Positions 18,101 to 26,974 of a DNA stretch of 64,000 nt are shown piece after piece. Position numbers and translations under genes: made by a program. Origin of the DNA: Thiocapsa roseilacustris (GTDB lineage Bacteria > Pseudomonadota > Gammaproteobacteria > Chromatiales > Chromatiaceae). Positions within the stretch are counted from its first letter, which is position 1; the number at the start of each line of letters is the position of its first letter. The notes beneath the pieces were generated by a model. The model did no database searches. It worked only from the letters and a program-made list of their open reading frames with translations, and was not told the DNA's origin. The stretch spans positions 28,573 through 92,572 of the forward strand of contig NZ_JBBWVE010000027.1 in assembly GCF_041903755.1 (NCBI RefSeq). The letters are read 5' to 3'.

Positions 18101-18127
18101 CTCGGGCGGTCCCCTTTGGCGCCCGAG
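18101..18127 (+). terminator. Hairpin after the nuclease pair
   Basis: CTCGGGCG (18101-18108) pairs with CGCCCGAG (18120-18127) around an 11-base loop, 18 bases after the stop of the 204-residue gene. No U-tract follows, so termination strength is uncertain. Confidence 0.45.
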
Positions 18128-18152
18128 TAGAACCGCAATGAGGAAAGGAGCC

Positions 18153-18229
18153 ATGCTCGAATGGGACTAAAACGACGGACAAACCACGGTATTCCGGAAA
18201 CCAAGAAAGAAGAATCGCCTAAGAGTTGA
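18153..18229 (+). pseudogene. BrnT-like toxin 5' remnant
   Basis: Begins with a good ribosome site (AGGAAAGGAG) and ATG 18153, reads M-L-E-W-D, then TAA. A +1 shift continues as LKRRTNHGIPETKKE before another stop at 18227-18229. The EWD...NHGI pattern matches the N-terminus of BrnT-type toxins (FEWD..K...N..KHGI). It resembles the fuller wreck at 18337-18612. Identification rests on this short pattern, so confidence is moderate. Confidence 0.45.
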
Positions 18230-18336
18230 ATTACCTGCGAGCCTGATCCGCCAGCGTAGCTCACAGCGAGACGTCGGGCACAGTGCTGGCGGGGTTCCGG
18301 TCGCGGTATGCATAACGTTAGGGCAGCAGGCACCAA

Positions 18337-18612
18337 ATGACCATCGATTTCGAATGGGACTAATCGAAAGCGCAAGCAAGCAGCAAGAAGCATGGCGTCC
18401 CACTGCGGAAGGTAATGGAAGCATTCGGGGTCGAGCTCTTGTCCGCTGTCTCCGATCCGGACGATTCGCAAGGGTAAGAACGCTTCCTTTTGTTTGGTCG
18501 ATCGCAGGGAGGCGAATATTCAGTAGTCTCTTTCACCGAACGCTCGGAGCTCATTCGAAGCATCTCCGCGCGGCGGATGACGCCTAAAGCGCGTAAAGCC
18601 CATGACCAATGA
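18337..18612 (+). pseudogene. BrnT-family toxin pseudogene with two in-frame TAA codons
   Basis: The frame from ATG 18337 to TGA 18610-18612 is 92 codons, the length of a BrnT toxin, broken only by TAA at 18361-18363 and TAA at 18475-18477. It reads MTIDFEWD, stop, SKAQASSKKHGV; then LLSAVSDPDDSQG, stop, ERFLLFGRSQGGEYSVV, and ends RSISARRMTPKARKAHDQ. The GRS...VV.FTER...IR.ISARRMT series is the BrnT RNase signature. There are no frameshifts. The parallel remnant upstream also has TAA directly after EWD. Most likely a decayed toxin; recoding is unlikely in this organism. Confidence 0.7.
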
Positions 18613-18652
18613 TGATCAAGTGATCATGTGATCATGTGATCATGTGATCAAG
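18613..18652. repeat. Five 8-bp tandem units containing TGATCA
   Basis: TGATCAAG, three TGATCATG, then TGATCAAG: five perfect-phase 8-mers between the BrnT pseudogene stop and the next small frame. Each unit holds the palindrome TGATCA. It could be an array of regulator half-sites or a slippage-prone satellite. Confidence 0.8.
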
Positions 18653-18654
18653 AG

Positions 18655-18783
18655 ATGCGGCCGGAATACCCTGCCGAGCTCATCAAATCCGGTGTTCGCG
18701 GGGAGTATGCAAAACGGTATTGCAAAGGCTCCAATGTCGTAACAATAGACCCGGAGCTCAATAAGCTCTTTCCAAATGCTTAA
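18655..18783 (+). pseudogene. Short antitoxin-like remnant
   Basis: 42 residues from ATG 18655 to TAA 18781-18783: MRPEYPAELIKSGVRGEYAK continuing RYCKGSNVVTIDPELNKLFP. The VRG.Y..RY..G.NVV.(L/I)DP......FP pattern is known from small antitoxin-like proteins of 65-80 residues. The C-terminal DNA-binding or interaction part after FP is absent here. It directly follows the BrnT wreck and the 8-bp array, so it may be the decayed partner gene. Confidence 0.5.
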
Positions 18784-18914
18784 GCCGTAAGTCGTGCATT
18801 TCGACAGTATGCACGAGAACACAAACTGGTGCCCTAAGTGTCATTGACCGAGGCCAGATTAGCCGATTGTCAGGTTCCAGGGCGCATCGGATCCCTGCTT
18901 GATCGGGCAGACGC

Positions 18915-19316
18915 TCAATGGTCTCCTCGGTGACAACCCTGCCATCGGCGGTGAGAGGGCGGAACTGCAAAGCGGCTGCGTGGGACGCGGGCTTTTGTCG
19001 AGAAAAAATCCGCCGCATGCGCCTCCAGCGGGCGCTCGGTGCGAAACAGCGCTTCCAACGCCTCCTGCCCCAGCCTGTCGCGCAGACCGCCCGTGCAGAT
19101 CAAAAAGGTATCGTTCGGCGACCGATCGCCCACCCGCCACTGGATTGCAAAGTCATCCTCGGCCTCGTCGGCAGTAAACATCTGCTCGAGATCCCGATAG
19201 AGCCGACCCACGGACTGGTCCGCGACGATCTCCCCGCGCTCGACGATGAACCGGAACAGGTGTGATCCCAACAAGCATGGGTGCAGCCGGGAGCCGTCCT
19301 TTCGTCGCAACGACAA
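18915..19316 (-). pseudogene. PP2C-type phosphatase fragment (copy 1)
   Basis: A reverse-strand frame reading through VGDRSPNDTFLICTGGLRDR and LGQEALEALFRTERPLEA, closely matching copy 2 at 23329-23703 (PDDTVLICTDGLHDTLGQ and so on). The N-terminal motifs and the final PDN metal motif are missing. The metal-binding Asp of ICTDG is Gly here, so it cannot be active. Nucleotides 19020-19061 are nearly identical to 23418-23459, showing duplication. Confidence 0.65.
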
Positions 19317-19424
19317 ACAGCGTCGGCCCGGGTGAAAAAGCGCCTTTCGATAGCCATTTAACGCTTGGGGGCCGCTCCGAGCTTAGGGGATTCGCCGGTT
19401 TTCAAGCCAACCGCAGGTATCCGG

Positions 19425-19721
19425 ATGACAGAGATGCAATCCATCGATGCCGCTCTGATCGGGCGGCTGCGGGCCTTGATCGGCCGTCGCTGCGAACATG
19501 GCGGCCAGCTCTGGCACCTAATCGACATCTTGCCCGGCGAGGGGATCGTCGTGCTGGAATCGGATCGGGCAAGACCGCCGATTCAGATGGACCAGTACGG
19601 CCGCGCCAGCCACCGAGCCAGCGCGATCCTTCAGATCCGCATCAGAGACCAGGCAAGCGGCGATCTGACGCACGAGATGCAAGACCTCTTGGCCGGTCTG
19701 ACCTCGACCCTGCCCGCCTGA
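19425..19721 (+). CDS. Small hypothetical protein
   Basis: 98 residues from ATG 19425, chosen over an upstream in-frame start because the conserved-looking sequence begins there. It reads LIGRLRALIGRRCEHGGQL, WHLIDILPGEGIVVLESD and ends with a helical tail (HEMQDLLAGLTSTLPA). It looks like a small beta-barrel regulatory domain with helical ends. There is no motif I can name. It lies between a phosphatase fragment and a MITE-like element. Confidence 0.5.
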   Translation: MTEMQSIDAALIGRLRALIGRRCEHGGQLWHLIDILPGEGIVVLESDRARPPIQMDQYGRASHRASAILQIRIRDQASGDLTHEMQDLLAGLTSTLPA

Positions 19722-19784
19722 CGCGACGCCTGCGCGCGATGAGGCCCAGCCACTGCGGCACCGGCCGTAGCAAGGCGCAACGAC

Positions 19785-19947
19785 GGAGCCTGTCCGACTT
19801 AGGATGAATCGGCTGCGGAAGTGGGAGGACGGCCCGTTTCGCCCCGCTTTTTCGTTACATAGACCCCACTATGCGCCTCAAAATCGGAACGAACCGGCCT
19901 CGCCCTCCCGCTCCCTCGCTTCGATCCCCCTAAGCCGGACAGGCTCC
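19785..19947. mobile_element. MITE-like element with 19-bp terminal inverted repeats
   Basis: About 163 bases bounded by GGAGCCTGTCCGACTTAGG (19785-19803) and its near-perfect complement at 19929-19947 (18 of 19 match). No coding capacity. The right end touches the stop codon of kdsB. No target-site duplication is evident. The ends resemble those of IS5/IS1182-type elements, so a full IS with the same ends should exist elsewhere in the genome. Confidence 0.7.
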
Positions 19948-20459
19948 TAGACCAGATGCCGCTCGGCCTTGGCCAGATCCGACACGGTGTCGACCCCGGG
20001 TCCGGGCTCGGACTCGGCCATGGCCACGTGGATCCGTTCGCCGTGCCAGAGGACGCGGAGCTGCTCCAACGACTCGGCCAGTTCCAACGGCGAAGGCGTC
20101 CAACTCAGGTACCGCTTCAGGAAACCGGCGCGATAGGCATAGAGTCCGATATGCCGCAGGAAGGCGACGGATGTCGGTAGGGCCGCTCGATCGCCGAGGA
20201 ATTCGTCGCGATGCCAGGGCATGGGGGCACGCGAGAAGTAGAGCGCATAGCCGCGGGCATCGGTCACGACCTTGACGACATGCGGATCGAACAGGGTCGC
20301 GCGGTCGGCGATCGGCGCGGCCAAGGTCGACATGCCGAGGCCGGGGATGGCCGCCAGATCGGTCGCGACCTGATCGAGCAGGGATGCGGGCATCGCGGGC
20401 TCGTCGCCCTGGAGGTTGACCACCACCGTATCCTCGTCCCAGCCACGCTGCGCGATCAC
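19947..20459 (-). pseudogene. kdsB: 5'-truncated kdsB (CMP-KDO synthetase)
   Basis: The C-terminal two thirds of 3-deoxy-manno-octulosonate cytidylyltransferase, about 170 codons: VIAQRGWDEDTVVVNLQGDE, PMPWHRDEFLGD, LRHIGLYAYRAGFLKRYL and SPLELAESLEQLR are all typical. The first ~80 residues, including the nucleotide-binding start, are gone. Homology stops abruptly near 20470, where a palindrome begins. A GTG at 20459 could restart translation, but the product would lack the active site. KDO activation is essential in most Gram-negatives, so an intact copy is expected elsewhere. Confidence 0.85.
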
Positions 20460-20478
20460 CTCGGTGATCTAACCTTAC

Positions 20479-20521
20479 GGGGTCGGGTCTTGACTTTTGC
20501 CTTATCAAAAGTCCGATCCCC
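20479..20521. repeat. Imperfect palindrome at the kdsB truncation point
   Basis: The arms are GGGGTCGGGTCTTGACTTTTG and CAAAAGTCCGATCCCC, with the perfect inner pair GACTTTTG/CAAAAGTC around a 6-base loop. It sits where kdsB homology ends and the PIN toxin gene begins. It looks like the end of a mobile element or a REP element used in rearrangement. Confidence 0.55.
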
Positions 20522-20537
20522 GCACACCCGGCAGAAA

Positions 20538-21023
20538 TCAGCGGTCCGATTCGGCCGCGAGGGCCACGATCAGATCCTCGCAGAGCCACAACCCCGCGCC
20601 TTGTAGCTGTCGGAGCGCATCTTCCACCGACGCGATCAAACCTTTGCGCTTGGCAAGCACAACGATTCCAGCGGTACCCATTGTTCGCACCCCCAGAACG
20701 CGAGCGCAGCGCCTTGCCGCGCGGTCGTCGACGATGGCCGTATAACCCGGGCTGTGCAAGGACAACGAGAGCACAGCGGTTTCGCCTGCACCCAGGCTCC
20801 ATACGGCAACGGCCGGGTCGACCGTGGTCGCTGTCTTCCGTGCCCAAACTGACTGGGGTAGGCCACGCGTCGCCGGATCGTCATAGGTGCGGCTGACCAC
20901 CTCGATCCAGACTGCCTCGGGAACCAGCAACTCCGAAAACAGTTTCGGAAGCAGCGGGTGAAGTCCCGCCCGAAATAGAGTGATCAAGGGCGATGCATTG
21001 ATCACGACCCGATCAATCGGCAT
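20538..21023 (-). CDS. DUF3368 PIN-domain toxin
   Basis: 161 residues. PIN-type features: N-terminal Asp/Asn region IDRVVINASPLITL, a conserved acidic LGAGETAVLSLSL, and YTAIVDDRAARRCARVLGV, which supplies the catalytic aspartates. DUF3368 proteins are RNase toxins whose partners are UPF0175 antitoxins, exactly the gene upstream, which it overlaps by 11 bases. Length is normal and the active-site residues are intact. Confidence 0.88.
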   Translation of the reverse strand: MPIDRVVINASPLITLFRAGLHPLLPKLFSELLVPEAVWIEVVSRTYDDPATRGLPQSVWARKTATTVDPAVAVWSLGAGETAVLSLSLHSPGYTAIVDDRAARRCARVLGVRTMGTAGIVVLAKRKGLIASVEDALRQLQGAGLWLCEDLIVALAAESDR

Positions 21024-21267
21024 CGTTCAGCTCCGCCAAGACCTCATCCGCCGTGTACTGGAATGGACTGACCTTGTATTGACCGAGTGCCGTGATGAAC
21101 TCGGCCCGTGTCACCCCTGCGATTTCCGCCGCGCGACCTTGCGAGACGAGTTCCAGCTCATACCACTTAACCGCGGCAGCAATCCGCAGCTCGCGCGTAA
21201 ACTCCTCGGGGTCTTTACGCAGGGTCGCAAAGACCTCATTCGGCATGTCCAGGGTCAGTTGTGTCAT
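21013..21267 (-). CDS. UPF0175 antitoxin
   Basis: 84 residues, ATG 21267 with a GGAGG site 6 bases upstream; longer in-frame starts are rejected. It reads TLDMPNEVFATLRKDPEEF, then a helix-turn-helix typical of UPF0175 (VSQGRAAEIAGVTRAEFITAL). Overlaps the DUF3368 toxin gene. Its 5' end lies inside the truncated ParE frame (21236-21397), so this pair appears to have been inserted into or fused onto an older module. Confidence 0.88.
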   Translation of the reverse strand: MTQLTLDMPNEVFATLRKDPEEFTRELRIAAAVKWYELELVSQGRAAEIAGVTRAEFITALGQYKVSPFQYTADEVLAELNDAD

Positions 21268-21397
21268 CGTCAACCTCCGTCTGCAACCGATCGAGTACGG
21301 CAAGTGCATTGTCATTGCTGTCCGCAGCAATGCAATCAACGATGGCATCCAGGTCTCTCCGTGCGGCTTGGCTCCGCAGGACGCGTCGCTCAGTCAT
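21236..21397 (-). pseudogene. Truncated ParE/RelE-type toxin
   Basis: ATG 21397 overlaps the stop of the Phd/YefM antitoxin, the normal arrangement. The first ~43 residues are ParE-like: MTERRVLRSQAARRDLDAIV, then CIAADSNDNALAVLDRL. After TEVDDD, the frame runs 10 unrelated residues into the UPF0175 coding region and stops at 21236-21238. The catalytic C-terminal half is missing. This leaves the antitoxin without a working toxin. Confidence 0.7.
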
Positions 21398-21674
21398 CGG
21401 CCGGATCGCCGGCTTCCAGCCGACGCCGAAAATCGGCGAAGACCTGCTCCTGCGGAATGACCCGATCTGCCTCCAAGTCGCGTTCGCCCTGCACCATCAG
21501 CTTCAGCATCACGAGTGCTCGCTGACGCGCCTGGTATTGCTCGTAGTCCTCGACCACGGCGCGCGCGCGCCCGTTCTGGGTCAAAACGAGTGTTGCCGGA
21601 TCCGCGCGGAGCTGGTCCAGCAGCCGACTGGCGTCGGCCTTGAGCTCGCTGAGGCTCAGGATGGATTCGCTCAT
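21390..21674 (-). CDS. Phd/YefM-family antitoxin
   Basis: 94 residues: SLSELKADASRLLDQLRADP and LVLTQNGRARAVVEDYEQY form the Phd/YefM DNA-binding fold, and the acidic C-terminal tail (FADFRRRLEAGDPADD) would wrap its toxin. The partner ParE gene overlaps by 8 bases but is truncated. It may now act only as a transcriptional repressor of the downstream UPF0175-DUF3368 pair. Confidence 0.88.
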   Translation of the reverse strand: MSESILSLSELKADASRLLDQLRADPATLVLTQNGRARAVVEDYEQYQARQRALVMLKLMVQGERDLEADRVIPQEQVFADFRRRLEAGDPADD

Positions 21675-21825
21675 TGAAATACCCTTATTCGGTAGAAGCT
21701 TAGACTTACGTCAGGATGCTTGTCCAAGTCTGGGTCGTCAACCGTCATGATGATAGGGTCCGAAGGTTATACCTCCGATTTCGGACAAAGCGACGCGACA
21801 GCTTCGCGAACCCTGCCCCCTCCGC

Positions 21826-22152
21826 TCAACGATTCCGCAGGCAATAATCCCCGCTGCTCGACCAGCCCGACGGGCACCCGGCGCCGATCTTGGGCACTGC
21901 CGGCCGCGCCTGCGTGCCCGCCAGACAGTAGGCGCCGCTCGTTGAATAGCCGCTCGGGCAGGATCCGCGTTTCTCCAACGCCGCACGGGCCGTTGCGTCG
22001 GGTTTGCAATAGGCGCCGCTGGTGCTGTACCCGCTCGGACAATTGCCCGACTTGGCGATCGGCTGCTCCGTCAACGTCGAATCTGCCGACGCGGCGAGCG
22101 GCAACAGAGCCGCGCCGAGAAGCGCGCATCTGAGGGTCGCGATGAGGGACAT
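21826..22152 (-). CDS. Exported Cys-rich repeat protein
   Basis: 108 residues with a clear Sec signal peptide (1-23, cleavage after AASADS region). The mature part is three ~25-residue repeats of the form CPSGYSTSGAYC; the last is CPSGWSSSGDYC. Each repeat has two cysteines, consistent with three disulfide-bonded loops. Ribosome site GGAG is about 9 bases before ATG 22152. I do not know a named family. Likely periplasmic or extracellular. Confidence 0.75.
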   Translation of the reverse strand: MSLIATLRCALLGAALLPLAASADSTLTEQPIAKSGNCPSGYSTSGAYCKPDATARAALEKRGSCPSGYSTSGAYCLAGTQARPAVPKIGAGCPSGWSSSGDYCLRNR

Positions 22153-22279
22153 GGATGCACTCCGGTGTCGTGGTGTCGAAACCTCGGACAATGCCGCAGG
22201 GATGCGACATGACCTGTCGTAAAATCCCGGATCATGCCCGGCATCAAACCCTTCAGATGCTCGTGAGGCCCGTCCAGCA

Positions 22280-23272
22280 ATGAAACGCAGAACCTTCATC
22301 CACGCGATGGGCGCCGCCGGCGCGCTCGGGCTGTCCGGCCAATGGACCCTTGCCGAGGCCGTCGACCGTGCGGCGACGGTCCAACCGCTCACCCCGGTCT
22401 TCGACCGCCTGCCGAGCCTCCTTGCGGCGGCAGCTCGGGCGCAACTGTCCCCCGGTCTCGCCCCATGGCTCCCCGTCGGCACCGATCCAAGCCTCGCCGC
22501 GCGCGACCTCCTCGAGGACTGGGACACGCACCTTCACCCCTTGGTGATCGCCCTTGGTCCCGCGGCGGAACGCATCCTGGATCGCCTTCCCGAGCGGATC
22601 GCCATCCCCGCGGATTGCGCTCTGTACCGCACCGGATCCACCCAAGGTCATCAAGCGGCCGAAGCGCTGGCGCTGCGTCTGGACAGATGCGCCAGCGCCC
22701 TGCTGCTGATCGACCCCTCGGATGATCGGGCGCGACGCGATGCCCCGATCTGGACCCGGCACCTGGCCGCACCCGAGGTCTATCTGCGCGCGGCGGTCGT
22801 CCTCGACACCGCGGCCGAGGGTCTCGATCCCGATTGGCGCGCGATCCTGGACGGCCCGGTCATCGAGGTGGGCAGGGCGTGCGGCGATCTGGATGCCGCA
22901 GCGCTCATCGAGGCCATGCTGCCCGGTCTGCCCTTCGTTCAACCGGCGATGATCTGCTGCGACCCGGTCGATGTGCACACCATCCTCGCCTCGGGACCGC
23001 GCGCCCGGGCCACGGCAGTGCGCTGGACGCGACCCGACGAGCGCACCGCCGCCATTTCCGACGCCTGCGCCGATCTGGTGTCGACACGCAGCCAAGGCGC
23101 CCTGGGCTGGCTCCACACCGACCTGCAGTTCACGATCGACGAATGGGATGTCCTGAACACCCTACTGACCGACCGGCTTCCTCCGAACACCGATCTACTG
23201 CTGATTCCCTTTCCGGACCCGACGCGAGGCCACGGCGAGCGGCTGCTTAGCTTGACGGTGGTCGGGGATTAG
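22280..23272 (+). CDS. Exported protein with FtsZ-like C-terminal domain
   Basis: 330 residues. The start MKRRTFIHAMGAAGALGLSG is a twin-arginine-like export signal. Residues about 85-130 (HPLVIALGPAAERILDRL) occupy the place of the FtsZ N-terminal domain, but the Gly-rich GTP loop GGGTGTG is absent. From about 225 the sequence follows the FtsZ C-terminal domain: ICCDPVDVHTILASGPRARA, ISDACADLVSTRSQGALGWL, TIDEWDVLNTLL and the final strand LLSLTVVGD. Without a GTP site it probably cannot polymerise like FtsZ. This similarity is my own reading, not a database result. Role unknown. Confidence 0.55.
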   Translation: MKRRTFIHAMGAAGALGLSGQWTLAEAVDRAATVQPLTPVFDRLPSLLAAAARAQLSPGLAPWLPVGTDPSLAARDLLEDWDTHLHPLVIALGPAAERILDRLPERIAIPADCALYRTGSTQGHQAAEALALRLDRCASALLLIDPSDDRARRDAPIWTRHLAAPEVYLRAAVVLDTAAEGLDPDWRAILDGPVIEVGRACGDLDAAALIEAMLPGLPFVQPAMICCDPVDVHTILASGPRARATAVRWTRPDERTAAISDACADLVSTRSQGALGWLHTDLQFTIDEWDVLNTLLTDRLPPNTDLLLIPFPDPTRGHGERLLSLTVVGD

Positions 23273-23328
23273 GTGAAACCGCGCCCGGCGCCACATGCGC
23301 TGTTTGATGGCGTTCCTGACGACGGGTT

Positions 23329-23931
23329 TTAGACTGGCCTCGCGATTCGCACCAAGATCAGCGACACATTGTCGGGCGCACCCGCCGCCAACACCGCATC
23401 GAGAAAAACCGCTGCCTGCGCCTCCAGCGGGCGCTCGGTGCGAAACAGCGCTTCCAACGCATCCTGCCCCAGCGTGTCGTGCAGACCGTCCGTGCAGATC
23501 AGAACGGTATCGTCCGGCGTCCAATCACCCGGGCGCCAATGCAGCAGGGCCAAGGTGCACGCCGAGCCGCGGGTGCGCCGATCCCCGGCAAGCGCTCGGC
23601 ACAACGCCGGATGGTCGTGCCGGCGAATCAGACGCGGACCGATCCAGCCGTCTTGCAGCAAATCGTCATGCTCCTGGCCGATTTCGCACAGGGCCTCGAG
23701 CACGGTGCGGCTTGCCCGCTGGGGCTAGGGGCTGATCGCGACGCCGTCGGCGACCGCGCAGAGTCCGTCCCGACTCTCGGAGACAACCGAGCGCGTGCGA
23801 AGATCGGGAGATTGACTCACAGCACCCGCGACCAAGAGCGCATTTTGTTGATCGCGGGCGAGCAGGCCACGGTGTTGCGCAAACGCGAGCCCGATACCGT
23901 GATTCACTTGCCGATCTCCGGTAGGCCGCAA
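23329..23931 (-). pseudogene. PP2C-type serine/threonine phosphatase with in-frame TAG (copy 2)
   Basis: One continuous reverse-strand frame, about 200 codons, broken only by TAG at 23725-23727. N-terminal part: GLAFAQHRGLLARDQQNALL and DGLCAVADGVAISP, the PP2C motifs with the first metal aspartates. After the stop: ASRTVLEALCEIGQEHDDLL, GSACTLALLHW, DDTVLICTDGLHDTLGQ and GAPDNVSLILVRI, the remaining metal-binding motifs. All metal residues are retained, so the single nonsense codon is probably recent. Internal restart at 23703 would give only the C-terminal part. Confidence 0.75.
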
Positions 23932-24009
23932 CTGAGAGGCGACTTTTCAAGCGGGGCCATGCGCGCGATCGACCGCGATGACGCGGCAGCAACGACCGCA
24001 GACCCATCG

Positions 24010-24765
24010 TCACGGCACGATCCTTTCATCCCAGGCCCGATTCCCGTCATCCGGAATATGCGCCAGCGCCCAGGCCGCGAAATTGAACGACGTGCCGGCG
24101 AAGGTCTGCACCGCCGCCGGATAAAGATAGGCCGTCGCCGCATCGTGAAAAACGGTCAGCTCGGCATAGTTTCGCCAATCCCGATACCCCGGCGAGCGCC
24201 GGTCGAACATCGCGTGAACGACACAACGTCGCAGGGTCGGATGCATCATCCCGTAAAACGCGTTCCAGCGGTCCTGAGACCTGAGCCACTGCCACTCCCA
24301 AGCCACCGCCAGCGCCTCCTCGTGCAAACGGTCGAAGGATCCGCCGACCAAGCGCCGAGAGAAGTCGCAAACGTAATGGAACCGTTCGTGCTGATAGACC
24401 GAGATGACCAGCAACCGAAGAACCCGCTCGGCATCGGTCCCGGTGATGAACGGAAAGCGACGTTGGGCATCGCGGATCAGACTCTTCCAAAATGCCTCGA
24501 TATTTCCCCGGTAGAGACTGATGATGCCGGGGCTACCCATCCACTGGTAGGTGCCGAGCAGGGCGATCGACTCAGCATGATCGGGAAACTCCGGCCCGGT
24601 GTCGGGCTCCCTTTCCCGGAACACCTCCAGGTCGGGCGCGTCGTCGAAAAGTCCGGCAGGAAGCACACCGTCGTCCGGCGGCTCATCCACGGCCGGTGGA
24701 AGCTCCCTGCCGTGCATCGGCACCCTGCTGAGGATTTGCTTGATCAGGGTGTCGGCGATTGACAT
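24010..24765 (-). CDS. Hypothetical protein with HERFH motif
   Basis: 251 residues, soluble, rich in Trp/Phe/His: LGTYQWMGSPGIISLYRGN, VYQHERFHYVCDFSRRLVGG and LFxP-like PTLRRCVVHAMFD. The HERFH sequence at about 130 resembles, but does not match, the HExxH zincin motif; a more distant His/Glu could complete a metal site. Start ATG 24765 is the first in the frame. No neighbour shares its strand closely. I do not recognise the family. Confidence 0.55.
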   Translation of the reverse strand: MSIADTLIKQILSRVPMHGRELPPAVDEPPDDGVLPAGLFDDAPDLEVFREREPDTGPEFPDHAESIALLGTYQWMGSPGIISLYRGNIEAFWKSLIRDAQRRFPFITGTDAERVLRLLVISVYQHERFHYVCDFSRRLVGGSFDRLHEEALAVAWEWQWLRSQDRWNAFYGMMHPTLRRCVVHAMFDRRSPGYRDWRNYAELTVFHDAATAYLYPAAVQTFAGTSFNFAAWALAHIPDDGNRAWDERIVP

Positions 24766-24972
24766 GGTGGGTTTCTGAGAGTTCTTAAGGCTCTACGATG
24801 CCGACGATTGAACAAACATCGCGCCTACAAAGTGATGATCTAATATCTCTTTACCCAACGCACAACGTAAAACTGAACCCTATGGCCCTTCGTTTAGCCC
24901 CATCGATGTCCGGCGAAATTGAGGAACGAGCTTGTTCGTCCAATAATGTCAGCGGCGGTCTCGCGGGGAGCA

Positions 24973-24998
24973 GTTGGGCACGCTGCGCTTTGCCCAAC
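24973..24998. repeat. REP-like hairpin, TTGGGCA family
   Basis: GTTGGGCA (24973-24980) pairs with TGCCCAAC (24991-24998) around a 10-base loop, followed by CTACGG. It lies 60 bases after the glpK stop and may stabilise or end that transcript. Similar hairpins are common extragenic repeats in Proteobacteria. Confidence 0.55.
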
Positions 24999-25057
24999 CT
25001 ACGGCCTGCTCCGTCGGATGAATCGCGTCTGGTCTGGTCCGAACGCCGACGGCCGAA

Positions 25058-26569
<1,512 letters not shown>

Positions 26570-26974
26570 CGCTCGACGCTCGCCTCCGGTGGTGGTGTGA
26601 CGTCTGTACATCCCTGTCGTCGCCGCTTCTTTGGGGTCGGGGTTGCGGCCGCCCGATCGCTTCGGGCCGGAATCCGGGCCAATCGCCGGCAGGAGTGCCT
26701 GAATGATCTCGAGCTGCGCGAGGCCGATCATCCGACCCTGCCGCCCGGTCTTCGCGTTCGTTTGAGTCTAGTCCGCGCGGCGGCCGGCCGCTTGCCAGCA
26801 ATCCCACGAGTCGCGAACCTATAGCCTGTCTCTTCCCGGGCGAGGTCATTTGGTGTACAACCCTTGCGCGACCCTGCGATCCATGTTCCTCGGCGACCTG
26901 CCCGCCTTCTCCCTGCAGGTCGCGAACCCAATGACCGACGTAACATCAGCGAACCACCAGAGGCAACCCAAGTG

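Noticed and set aside
18361..18477. TAA codons in the BrnT frame as stop-codon reassignment
   Set aside because: All other genes in the window use TAA as a stop, so reassignment is excluded.
18613..18652. CRISPR or iteron origin
   Set aside because: Units are too short for CRISPR and no replication initiator or DnaA boxes are seen.
23725..23727. In-frame TAG in the PP2C gene as a possible recoded codon (pyrrolysine or read-through)
   Set aside because: No recoding signal or PylS/PylT context, and the sister copy is also broken; a nonsense mutation is simpler.
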